A stretch of DNA of 64,000 bases, from contig NZ_CP071462.1 in assembly GCF_017352155.2 (NCBI RefSeq), positions 2,666,001 through 2,730,000 of the forward strand, written 5' to 3'. Source of the stretch: Haloterrigena alkaliphila. GTDB lineage: Archaea; Halobacteriota; Halobacteria; Halobacteriales; Natrialbaceae. Positions 8,929 through 17,986 of this stretch are shown piece after piece. The translations under genes were made by a program, and so were the position numbers. Position 1 is the first letter of the stretch. The number at the start of each line of letters is the position of its first letter. A model generated the notes under the pieces. The model was not told the origin of the DNA and searched no databases. It saw only the letters and a program-made list of their open reading frames with translations.

Positions 8929-9846
8929 ATGTCTCGTTCACGCGATGATTCGATGCCGACCGGGTCGACGCTCCTCGTGACAGTTCTCGTCGTCTCGCTG
9001 ACGTTCGCGCTTCTCGCGGTGGTCGTCGCGCCGGGTATCGGTCTGTCACCGCTCGGACCGGATGACGGCGGCGACGGCAACGACTCCTCGAGTAGTGCAC
9101 CGTCGACGGCCGCGAGCGACGACAACGATACCGACGCCGAGGCGACCGACAGTCAACCAGCCGACGCCGATGCGGCCAACAGTCAGCCGGCCGACGACGA
9201 CAGCACCGACGAATCCGGCGACGAGTCCGGCGCGGATCCGTCGTCGGCCGATGAGGACGACGGTCCGTCGGCGAACGCCGAGGACGGGTCGCCCGAGGAG
9301 GACCGATCAGCGGAACCCGACGAGACTCCGGACGAGGAGGACCGATCGACGGACGATGACGAGGGACCGTTCGGAGACGACTTCCCTGGGGAATCGGAGG
9401 ACGACCCGTTCGACGATGATCAATCGGAAGGACCCGACGACACCGACCAACCAGAGGAACCTGACGACACCGACCAACCAGAGGAACCTGACGACACCGA
9501 CCAACCAGAGGAACCTGACGACACAGACCAACCAGAGGATTCTGACGAGGATAATCAAGCAGAGGAATCCGACGAGGGTGACCAAGCAGAGGAATCTGAC
9601 GAGGACGACCAAACAGAGGAGTCCAACGAGGACGACCAAACAGAGGAATCCGACGAGGGCGACCAAGTAGAGGAGTCCGACGAGGATGACCAAGCAGAGG
9701 AATCCGACGAGGGCGACCAAGTAGAGGAATCCGACGAGGGCGACCAAGTAGAGGAGTCCGACGAGGATGATTCAGACGGCTCCGACGGCCAGTCCGACGA
9801 CGAGGACGATTCGCCGGACGGGAACGACTCGCCCGACGACGGCTGA
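8929..9846 (+). CDS. Membrane-anchored acidic nonapeptide-repeat protein
   Basis: 305 residues. Residues about 13-35 form a single hydrophobic helix (LLVTVLVVSLTFALLAVVV), a signal anchor with no clear cleavage site. Everything after it is Asp/Glu/Ser-rich and without hydrophobic stretches; residues 166-282 are about 13 copies of a nine-residue unit. No enzymatic fold or cysteine is present, and no C-terminal sorting signal is seen. It probably extends into the cell surface as a highly charged spacer. A second ATG at 8953 could be the true start. Function unknown. Confidence 0.7.
   Translation: MSRSRDDSMPTGSTLLVTVLVVSLTFALLAVVVAPGIGLSPLGPDDGGDGNDSSSSAPSTAASDDNDTDAEATDSQPADADAANSQPADDDSTDESGDESGADPSSADEDDGPSANAEDGSPEEDRSAEPDETPDEEDRSTDDDEGPFGDDFPGESEDDPFDDDQSEGPDDTDQPEEPDDTDQPEEPDDTDQPEEPDDTDQPEDSDEDNQAEESDEGDQAEESDEDDQTEESNEDDQTEESDEGDQVEESDEDDQAEESDEGDQVEESDEGDQVEESDEDDSDGSDGQSDDEDDSPDGNDSPDDG
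9424..9774 (+). repeat. 27-bp coding tandem repeat (about 13 units)
   Basis: The units encode PEEPDDTDQ (three near-identical copies after SEGPDDTDQ) and then variants of AEESDEGDQ. The first copies are almost identical at DNA level, while the later ones drift, alternating GDQ and DDQ endings and Ala/Thr/Val first residues. The exact 27-bp period keeps the reading frame, so copy number may change by slippage without breaking the gene. Confidence 0.9.
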
Positions 9847-10115
9847 CCGCCCGAGGGCGACGGTCCCTCGTAACGCCGGCGTTCTCCGGTGTGGGGGTTA
9901 GGGGCCCGGTGTCGATCGGAACAGGACTTCCTCGTGAGCGTCCGGTTACGACACGATTACCGCCGCCTCGAGCGGTGCCCGAGCCCTCCTCGGTCTGCTG
10001 CCCGTCGCGGCGGTCTCACGAGACGAGAGGTCCGCTCCGGATTTATTCGCGCCCGTGACGTACCAGTCGTCACGAGTATGGACGCACGAGCGACCGTTAG
10101 ACGGGTGTGTCGACC

Positions 10116-11141
10116 ATGAGCGCGATTCGCCCCCTCGCGAACCGGCTTCGATCCGCGGGGACCAGTACCGAGCGAATCGCACAGTACGTCCGCCTCGAGG
10201 CGCAAAAACTCGGCTGTCTGCTGCGGATGCGCCGTCCCGGCGCGTTCGTCGGCTCCGTCGCGGAACTCCTGACCGGACGGAACCCATACTACGCCGCTCG
10301 GCTGGAGAACGGGCGCTACCAGCGGGTCGACGTGAAGGGGTACGAACTGGTCGTCGACACGGCCGACGCCGGCATCTCGCGGACGCTGCTGGCCTACGGC
10401 GTCCACGAGTACCGCTCGACGCGGGCGTTCGAACGCGAACTCGAGCGCCTCGCCGCCGTCGTCGACGGGCCGGTCCGGATCCTCGAGGTCGGCGCGAACA
10501 TCGGCTACTTCGCCCTGGTCGAGGCGGCCGCGCTGGACGAGCGGGTGCGGATCCACGCGGTCGAACCCGTCCCCTCGAACGTCGACCTGCTCGAGCACAA
10601 CCTCGAGCGCAACGATCTCGACGGCTGCGTCGACGTCGACCGGCTCGCCTTCGGCGCCGAACGGGCGACCGTCGAGATGGATCTGAGCACTCACTCGAAT
10701 CAGCACCGGGTTCGCGATTCGGGCCCGTCCGACGGTGCCGGGAGCGACGACACGGTCACCGTCGAGCAGACGACCGGCGACCGGTACCTCGCCGAGCGAG
10801 ACGTCGACCCCGCGTCGGTCAACGTCGTCCGGTTCGACGTCGAGGGGTACGAACGCGAGGTGCTCGAGGGGCTGTCCGACGTGCTGGCGGCTCCCGGCCC
10901 GACGGTCGTCTTCGTCGAACTCCACCCGCTCGAGTTGTCCCCGGAGTCGCGAACAGCCATCGTGGATCGCTTCGTCGACCACGGGTTCGAGGTCGTCTCC
11001 GCGGTCCGTACCGACGCGGCGGCCGGCGTCGACGACGAGCGGCGCTGGCACGGTCTCGAGTGCGGCGTCGACGACTTCGACGACCTCCGGCGGGCGATGG
11101 CCGAGAGCGATCACTCGATCGAACTCGTCGCGCGGAAGTAG
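10116..11141 (+). CDS. FkbM family methyltransferase
   Basis: 341 residues from the ATG at 10116; a GTG at 10107 in frame is an alternative. The S-adenosylmethionine fold starts near residue 115 with ILEVGANIGYFALV (motif I, E/DxGxNxG), followed by an acidic motif II in HAVEPVP and the strand FDVEGYEREVLEGL, which is typical of the FkbM methyltransferases that modify sugars or polyketides. A Glu-His pair appears later in VFVELHPLEL. It opens a group of glycosyltransferase genes, so O-methylation of a surface glycan is the likely role. Confidence 0.88.
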   Translation: MSAIRPLANRLRSAGTSTERIAQYVRLEAQKLGCLLRMRRPGAFVGSVAELLTGRNPYYAARLENGRYQRVDVKGYELVVDTADAGISRTLLAYGVHEYRSTRAFERELERLAAVVDGPVRILEVGANIGYFALVEAAALDERVRIHAVEPVPSNVDLLEHNLERNDLDGCVDVDRLAFGAERATVEMDLSTHSNQHRVRDSGPSDGAGSDDTVTVEQTTGDRYLAERDVDPASVNVVRFDVEGYEREVLEGLSDVLAAPGPTVVFVELHPLELSPESRTAIVDRFVDHGFEVVSAVRTDAAAGVDDERRWHGLECGVDDFDDLRRAMAESDHSIELVARK

Positions 11142-11157
11142 CGGTGCGGTCCGTTCC

Positions 11158-12117
11158 TCAACTCGGGTTCCGTCGCCGGCGCAGCGATTCTTCGATCCGA
11201 CCGACGCCGTTCCAGACCTTGCGGCCGTACGAGAGTAGATAGAAGCCGACCTTTTCGCGGCGCGTCAGCTCCGCCCAGCCGTCCATTTCGCGGTGCGTTT
11301 CGAGTCGCGGCGGGAGGTACGGCGACGGGTTGAGCGCGACCGGCAGCCGGTCGTCGTAGCGGTCCGGGTGGAACAGCCGAAGCTGGTAGATTCCGCGGCC
11401 GATTCGGCGCGACTTTCGCAGTATCGCGTCGGTCGTCGACCGCGTGGGGTGGTACATCGTCACGTCCGGCGCGAAGTGTAGCTCCCGTCCGGAGTCGCGG
11501 ACCCGGTGGCCGAACTCCCGGTCGCCGCCGGAGACCAGTCGCGGATCGAACGCGCCGACGTCCTCGAGTACGCTTCGGCGGACGACCAGGCAACACGTCG
11601 GCGCGAACCCGATGGTCTCGATGAAGCGCTCGATCGGGAACCCGCTCAGCAGATTGTACCGCTCGGCGAGGGAGTCGCCGCCGTTCGAGGGGATCATCTC
11701 GACGTTACAGCCCATGTACTCGGCGTCTTTTCGCTCGAACGTCCGGATGGCGTCGACGAGCCACTCCGCCTCGACGAGCATGTCCGCGTCGACGAACGCG
11801 AACACCTCGCCGCTCGCCGCGGCGATGCCCGTGTTGCGCGCCGAGTAGGAACTCTGCCGGTCGTCTTCGAGGAGGTACGTGACCGTCTCGTAGTCGTCGG
11901 CGTAGGATCGGGCGACCGCCGGGGTGTCGTCCGTCGAATCGTTGTCGACGACCAGGATCTCGTGGGCGTCGTCCGGGTACGTCTGAGCCGTGAGCGAGTC
12001 GAGCGTCTCCCGGAGTCCCTCGGGGTCGTTGTAGACGGGCACGATCACCGAAACGTCGGGCCACTCGTCTCCGTCCGCGTCGTTCACCTGCTCTGCGCGT
12101 GTGTCGTATTCGTTCAT
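11158..12117 (-). CDS. Glycosyltransferase family 2
   Basis: 319 residues. A GT-A fold begins with VSVIVPVYNDPEGLRETLDSL, then VVDNDSTDDT, the DxD-type FVDADML near residue 110, and the acceptor-side motif GGDREFGHRV, which holds the catalytic-base acidic residue. No membrane helices are seen, so it acts at the cytoplasmic face on a nucleotide-activated sugar. The stop is 16 bp from the convergent FkbM gene. The product is similar in type to, but not a duplicate of, the next glycosyltransferase. Donor and acceptor are unknown. Confidence 0.9.
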   Translation of the reverse strand: MNEYDTRAEQVNDADGDEWPDVSVIVPVYNDPEGLRETLDSLTAQTYPDDAHEILVVDNDSTDDTPAVARSYADDYETVTYLLEDDRQSSYSARNTGIAAASGEVFAFVDADMLVEAEWLVDAIRTFERKDAEYMGCNVEMIPSNGGDSLAERYNLLSGFPIERFIETIGFAPTCCLVVRRSVLEDVGAFDPRLVSGGDREFGHRVRDSGRELHFAPDVTMYHPTRSTTDAILRKSRRIGRGIYQLRLFHPDRYDDRLPVALNPSPYLPPRLETHREMDGWAELTRREKVGFYLLSYGRKVWNGVGRIEESLRRRRNPS

Positions 12118-12441
12118 AGTACCTCGAAAGCGCGACGTCGTCGGTCCCGTCTCCGTCTCTCGAGGCTGACAGTGAAAAGTAGCGACACCATTCCGCGAGT
12201 GACTGACGGCGAGAATCGACTGTAACCGAATCGAAACCGACCTGAATCGTCGCGAACGGGGCTACCGGGATGGATTTCAAGAAAGTGGACGGGGACCTCC
12301 AGTATGGATACGTAAACGTCGGTATCTCTCGATAATCCTGTTTATAGATAAGTACCTCTCGGTGATCGGTCGCCGTATGTGCATCGGTGAGTGGTGGTGG
12401 ACGACCGTTCGCTGGAGGCGACTCCCGAGTAGATTGCGATC
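12118..12441. other. Divergent promoter region between two glycosyltransferase genes
   Basis: 324 bp without a gene. The sequence is AT-richer than its surroundings around 12320-12360 (CTGTTTATAGATAAG near 12338), a fair candidate TATA element for the rightward gene, although it lies about 95 bp before that start. No repeat or RNA gene was recognised. Confidence 0.4.
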
Positions 12442-13470
12442 ATGACGCTCGTCAGTGCGATCGTCCCGACCTACGACCGACCGTCGTTCATCGACGGCGC
12501 AGTCGAGACCGCACTCGCCCAGACCCACGACGAGATGGAAGTGGTCGTCGTCTGTGATCCGCCCGTCGAGGAGACGCGCGCCGTCCTCGAACGGTACGCC
12601 GACGACGAGCGCGTCCGGGCGGTCTACAACGACGAGCGAGTCGGTATCGCCGCGAGCCGCAACCGTGCGGTCGAACTAGCCCGCGGGGAGTACGTCTGCA
12701 TCCTCGACGACGACGACCGCTGGGGGCCCCAGAAGGTCGAAAAACAACTCGAGGTCATGGAGGCCAATCCCGGCTGCGGCGCCGTCTACACCGGCGGTCT
12801 CGTCCGGAAGGACGGCCGCATCGTCGGCAGGTACCAGCCCTCGATGTCCGGCGACATCTACCCGGAAATCCTCGCCCGATTCGGCCTCAAACCGTACTCG
12901 GGACACATGATCCGCGCCGAGTGCTTCGAGACGGTCGGCGGCTACGACACCGACTTCGACTGCGGCGAGGACTGGGACCACGCGATCCGGGTCGCTCGAG
13001 AGTACGAGTACGAGTACGTCCCGGAACCCCTCGTCGTCCGTCAGTTCCACGACAGTAACGCCTCGGAACAGGCCGTCGACCAGGTCGACAGGCTCCAGTT
13101 GGATCTCGAAGAGTCCATGGACATCGCCGGGCGGATCTGGTCGAAGTACCGCGAGGAACTCGAGCGTCACCCGGACGTCCAGCGGCGGTTACGGCACGGA
13201 CGTCACGTCTCCTACGGCTGGACGGAGATCGAACGGAACAACAGACGGCGGGCGTTCCGGTACGGCTGGGAAGCCGCGAAATACGGGCCGACGATCGCCA
13301 GTTTCGCGGTGTGTTGTTTCGCCCTCCTCGGGCCGTCCGTGCTCGACCTCGTGCGCTCCGTCCGAGATACCGTCACGGACTCTCATATCGATCGTTCTGC
13401 GGTCGACTGGCAGCGCGAGACACGGACCGAACCGACGACCGACGAAGCGGAGCCCCTCCCTCGAGCGTAA
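12442..13470 (+). CDS. Glycosyltransferase family 2
   Basis: 342 residues. The N-terminus VSAIVPTYDRPSFIDGAVETAL, the nucleotide-binding VVVCDPP, and the DDDDRW metal-binding motif near residue 90 identify a GT-A glycosyltransferase; GEDWDHAIRV is the later catalytic segment. The C-terminal 80 residues include one hydrophobic stretch (SFAVCCFALLGPSVLDLV) that may attach it to the membrane. It diverges from the first glycosyltransferase and faces the fused ABC exporter convergently, all consistent with assembly and export of a surface glycan. Confidence 0.9.
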   Translation: MTLVSAIVPTYDRPSFIDGAVETALAQTHDEMEVVVVCDPPVEETRAVLERYADDERVRAVYNDERVGIAASRNRAVELARGEYVCILDDDDRWGPQKVEKQLEVMEANPGCGAVYTGGLVRKDGRIVGRYQPSMSGDIYPEILARFGLKPYSGHMIRAECFETVGGYDTDFDCGEDWDHAIRVAREYEYEYVPEPLVVRQFHDSNASEQAVDQVDRLQLDLEESMDIAGRIWSKYREELERHPDVQRRLRHGRHVSYGWTEIERNNRRRAFRYGWEAAKYGPTIASFAVCCFALLGPSVLDLVRSVRDTVTDSHIDRSAVDWQRETRTEPTTDEAEPLPRA

Positions 13471-13770
13471 CGTCCGAACCCACCGTTCGCTCGGTCACAA
13501 TCGGTTTCTCGCCTTGTTTCTCAGCCGTTCGCGTTCGCTACCGGCTCGCGTCACGGCCCGCATTACGGTCCGTTTTCTCGTCGCGGCACGTCGATCCCGA
13601 CCGCTGTTGATTTCGCGCCAGCAGCTTCGAAAGCCGTCGCGATCTACGTTCCATACGAGACTGTACCCGATTCGTCTCGCTTTCCCACTGGCTACTGACC
13701 ATCGTCGTCGATAGAAAACCGAGTCGACGATTCAGGACCCGCTTTCGCCGGTCACGACGGCGCCGCGTCG
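13471..13770. other. Convergent intergenic region
   Basis: 300 bp between the stop codons of the glycosyltransferase and the ABC exporter. No plausible gene, RNA or strong hairpin was seen; short arginine-rich frames here have the composition of non-coding GC-rich DNA. Confidence 0.5.
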
Positions 13771-15561
<1,791 letters not shown>

Positions 15562-15703
15562 TAATCCGGCTCGACGGACGGGGACGAACGTTATTGTTAT
15601 CGAAAGATTACCGCAGGGAAGGTAGTCGTATCCGGGTCTCAGACCGACCGCTTCGGGGTGGAGGGCCGCGTCTCGAGTTGGAGCCCAGTCCGCGAGACGT
15701 CGG

Positions 15704-16219
15704 TCAGTCGTCCCGATCCGACGCCGTCATCCGCTCGGCCAGCAATTCCGAGATCGGATCGAGCGATACGTACAGCCGTGCCGCGAGGATCGCCAGCGGC
15801 GGCAGCGCGAGCGCGAGGAAGAGGACGTCGTAGACCCAGGTCGCCCCGCCGAGCAGCGGGACGGTCGCCGCCGCCAGCCCGCGGTGGGCCACCAGCACGG
15901 CGATCAGGACCACCAGCAGGTTGACGATCGACGCGACGTCGTTCACGACGCCTTCGGGTCCCTCGAGCGTCGACCGGACGAGTTCGGCGAGCGTCGGCGC
16001 CAGGTACAGCAGCAGGGCGACCGTCGCGACCGTCACCACCGCGCCGACGAGGGCGGCGAACGTCACGGGCGTCCCGGGGACGAGCCGATCGATTCCGGGC
16101 AGCAGCGAGACGAGCCACAGCAGCGCGAGCAGCGACAGCGTCGCCACTAGGAGTTTGCTGATGGACTTCACCGTCTCGTACTCGAGCGATGCCGGGAGAG
16201 TCTGTTTCGGTTCAGTCAT
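15704..16219 (-). CDS. Four-helix membrane protein of unknown function
   Basis: 171 residues from the ATG at 16219; the upstream in-frame extension is not protein-like. Four hydrophobic segments lie near residues 20-38, 50-70, 88-108 and 120-142, followed by a short charged tail with SELLAERM. No known motif was recognised. It lies upstream of the ABC exporter on the same strand with a 142-bp gap, so they may share a transcript, but a functional link is only suggested by position. Confidence 0.7.
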   Translation of the reverse strand: MTEPKQTLPASLEYETVKSISKLLVATLSLLALLWLVSLLPGIDRLVPGTPVTFAALVGAVVTVATVALLLYLAPTLAELVRSTLEGPEGVVNDVASIVNLLVVLIAVLVAHRGLAAATVPLLGGATWVYDVLFLALALPPLAILAARLYVSLDPISELLAERMTASDRDD

Positions 16220-16514
16220 GATGCACTCGAGGCTGTCGCATGATCGATTAAATAAGCGTACGTTCATCCAGAGCGGATCAACTCGATTTTCGACGGTTTA
16301 GGATGGTTTCTCTCTGCTGGGTGTCGGTCGTCGTTCGGTCGGTACTCGAGAGGGTGTAGTGATTCGAGCAGAGGGAACCCGGATACGTACCAATCCGCAA
16401 ATAATAGTCTTGGGTAATCCGAGGGTTTGAGTGTCGAATCCTCCGTACTCTCACCCCGCCCACACCGATCGGAACGAAGAAAGAGTTAACCGATAACACT
16501 CACGATGTACACAC

Positions 16515-16832
16515 ATGAGCTCCGAAGGTAAAAAGCGAGTTCAGTTCCGCGCTCCTCGAGGGTTAGTCGAGCGAGCGGATGCGCTCGCAACTGTCCTCGA
16601 AACCGATCGCACGGACATCCTCACCAACGCACTGCGCGAGTACCTCCGTGACGCATCTCACGATGACGACATCACTCAGGAGATCGCTGGAGCGTACTAC
16701 GAGAACGACATTACCTTCCAGCAGTTGAAGGACCTCGTCGGACACGAGGAGGCAGCGAACTTTCGCGTCCTGAAGAACCAACTAAGCGACGAATTCCTCG
16801 AAGAGACTGCGGAGGAACTGGCGGACTCGTAG
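16515..16832 (+). CDS. Ribbon-helix-helix antitoxin-like protein
   Basis: 105 residues. Residues 8-45 form a CopG/Arc-type ribbon-helix-helix: a beta strand (RVQFRAPRG), helix A (LVERADALATVL) and helix B (RTDILTNALREYL). The C-terminal half (YYENDITFQQLKDLVGHEEAANFRVLKN) resembles the toxin-binding part of antitoxins that accompany PIN proteins. The stop codon abuts the ATG of the next gene, a tight toxin-antitoxin arrangement in which the RHH protein usually represses its own promoter. GC content is visibly lower than in neighbouring genes. Confidence 0.82.
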   Translation: MSSEGKKRVQFRAPRGLVERADALATVLETDRTDILTNALREYLRDASHDDDITQEIAGAYYENDITFQQLKDLVGHEEAANFRVLKNQLSDEFLEETAEELADS

Positions 16833-17351
16833 ATGGCGTTACTCGTCGCAGACACGTCCGCTCTCGTTAGTCTCGGGACTGTTGCAACTCACGAGAAGAC
16901 GCCCCTCAGTATTCTTCTCGACACCCATCTGGTCTGTATTCCAGAACAGGTGGTGTCTGAGTTGCAAAAAACGGCCCCGTACGAAGACCGTTCGGGAAAC
17001 GCCGCACAGGCCGTTCTCGACCGTCGTTCGGAGTTCAGCGTCCGAGCCGCGAAACTCGAGGAGGACCTTCCACTCGACGATGGTGAGAATGCCGCGGTTT
17101 CGCTGGCCAACGACCTCGATGCGACGCAGTTTCTCTGCGATGAATTCAATCAACTCGCGCTTATTCACGCCTCCTTAGCTGACACCCGACTCGTGACGAC
17201 ACCGTCACTCTTGACAGCGTTAGTTCGCAACGAGCACCTCGCCCCGGTAGACGCGGAAGAGCTGTTGTCGAAGATAAGCGAAGCCCGAAGCTGGGAAACT
17301 AACACGTACGTCGCGCAGGCAGAGGTGACTCTCCAACGGCAGATGCAGTGA
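16833..17351 (+). CDS. PIN-like domain toxin
   Basis: 172 residues. The N-terminus LLVADTSALVSLG gives the first conserved Asp (residue 7) of a PIN nuclease, an acidic pair lies in LDDGENAAVSLAND, and a third acidic site follows in FLCDEFN. These fit the metal-binding acidic cluster of VapC-type RNases, although the family looks divergent (closer to the DUF3368-like PIN proteins). It starts directly after the antitoxin stop. It probably cleaves RNA; target unknown. Lower GC and a position next to a tRNA gene point to horizontal transfer. Confidence 0.78.
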   Translation: MALLVADTSALVSLGTVATHEKTPLSILLDTHLVCIPEQVVSELQKTAPYEDRSGNAAQAVLDRRSEFSVRAAKLEEDLPLDDGENAAVSLANDLDATQFLCDEFNQLALIHASLADTRLVTTPSLLTALVRNEHLAPVDAEELLSKISEARSWETNTYVAQAEVTLQRQMQ

Positions 17352-17378
17352 TTGGTCCACTACCAATACTCCGGTAGT
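17351..17378 (+). terminator. Overlapping hairpins after the toxin gene
   Basis: ATTGGT-(5)-ACCAAT at 17351-17367 and ACTACC-(8)-GGTAGT at 17359-17378 share the ACTACC segment, so only one can form at a time. Both lie directly on the toxin stop codon. The position suggests a transcript end, but there is no T-run. Confidence 0.35.
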
Positions 17379-17382
17379 ATAG

Positions 17383-17437
17383 GGCGGATTCGAACCGCGA
17401 GGACTCGAATCCTCTCGTCCTCTGGGTTCGAACCGCC
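17383..17437 (-). repeat. Palindrome containing copies of the tRNA-Gln T-arm
   Basis: On the tRNA strand this segment starts with an inverted T-arm (GGCGGTTCGAACCC) and ends with a direct copy (GCGGTTCGAATCCGCC) that is identical to the T-arm of tRNA-Gln 40 bp away. A small hairpin (GAGGA-6-TCCTC, 17399-17414) lies between them. The same arrangement recurs 3' of tRNA-Gly and of the orphan tRNA half. Confidence 0.8.
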
Positions 17438-17444
17438 GAGGATA

Positions 17445-17474
17445 TTTCGCGCTCACGGAACTGTTCGCGCGAAA
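17445..17474 (-). repeat. Hairpin touching the 3' end of tRNA-Gln
   Basis: TTCGCGC (17446-17452) pairs with GCGCGAA (17467-17473) around a 14-base loop, one base from the tRNA discriminator position. It occupies the same place as the hairpins at 56826-56861 and 58458-58493. It could stop transcription or guide 3' processing. Confidence 0.7.
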
Positions 17475-17475
17475 A

Positions 17476-17578
17476 TAGTCCCGGGCGGATTCGAACCGCC
17501 GTCATGGGCTCGCTTCCGTGACGGCCGGAACCGAACACGTCCAAAGGCCCATATGATTGGCCACTACACCACGGGACT
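17476..17578 (-). tRNA. tRNA-Gln (anticodon UUG) with a 30-base intron
   Basis: Acceptor strands AGTCCCG (5', ending at 17578) and CGGGACT plus discriminator A (17476) pair fully. The anticodon stem TGGGC/GCCCA encloses loop CTTTGGA with anticodon TTG. The T-arm is GGCGG-TTCGAAT-CCGCC. A 30-base intron (17511-17540) interrupts the loop between positions 37 and 38, the canonical archaeal site cut by the splicing endonuclease; tRNA-Gln introns are known in haloarchaea. The mature length is 73 bases, and CCA is not encoded. The D-arm is short with a G-U closing pair. Confidence 0.93.
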
Positions 17579-17594
17579 CTTCGTTTCACTCATC

Positions 17595-17770
17595 GTCCCG
17601 TGTCGCTCGCAAACCCATCGGGTTTGCTCGCCACCACGGGACTTCTCACTTCGTTCGAAGCCCCGTGAGGCTCGTAAATCCAGTGGATTTACTCACCACC
17701 ACGGGACTCCTCGTTTCGCACGCCCCGGATACCTCGCAGTTCCGTCGAAACTGCTCACCACCACGGGACT
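17595..17770 (-). repeat. Array of three acceptor-mimic hairpins upstream of tRNA-Gln
   Basis: The first 12 bases of tRNA-Gln (AGTCCCGTGGTG, minus strand) recur with 5' ends at 17643, 17708 and 17770, spaced 65, 65 and 62 bp from the tRNA start at 17578. Each copy pairs with a downstream CACGGGAC-like segment and encloses an inner stem (GCAAACCC/GGGTTTGC, GTAAATCC/GGATTTAC, GCAGTTTC/GGAACTGC). The inner stems differ in sequence but keep pairing. Where pairs are imperfect they are G-U when read on the tRNA strand. Confidence 0.85.
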
Positions 17771-17986
17771 TCACTCGTAGGATAGACTACCGTCGCACAA
17801 TAGTGTTACTTTTCGTCGCTGGTGAACACCGCCTTCGGGCTTGGATATCATACGAATTAGTACCGCGTACCGAGTGTGAGATAGCCCGTTCTCACGGTAC
17901 TGGCAACGATTATCCGTGACAGCTCTCAACGTTGAGAACAACTTTTGGATCGGTTACCGAAGAGCCGCTCGAGCCGACGACGACGC
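17771..17986. other. Intergenic region upstream of the tRNA-Gln array
   Basis: 216 bp, AT-richer than average, between the first hairpin unit and the aminotransferase stop codon. It presumably holds the promoter of a leftward precursor that includes the hairpins and tRNA-Gln. No gene was recognised. Confidence 0.35.

Noticed and set aside
9424-9774. Regular 27-bp repeats read as a non-coding satellite
   Set aside because: The period is a multiple of three, the frame is open from an upstream signal anchor, and the translated unit is acidic like the rest of the protein.
10057-10080. CGTGAC...GTCACG palindrome upstream of the FkbM gene as an operator
   Set aside because: The arms are only 6 bp with a loose spacer; such matches are expected by chance in this GC-rich DNA.
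17595-17770. Possible CRISPR array (regular 62-65 bp period)
   Set aside because: Only four copies, the shared part is the tRNA 5' end, the 'spacers' are hairpins with related sequences, and no cas genes are near.
17352-17919. Open frames across the tRNA-Gln locus (up to 142 codons)
   Set aside because: They cross the tRNA gene and its hairpin copies and have Arg/Ser-rich, non-acidic composition unlike haloarchaeal proteins.
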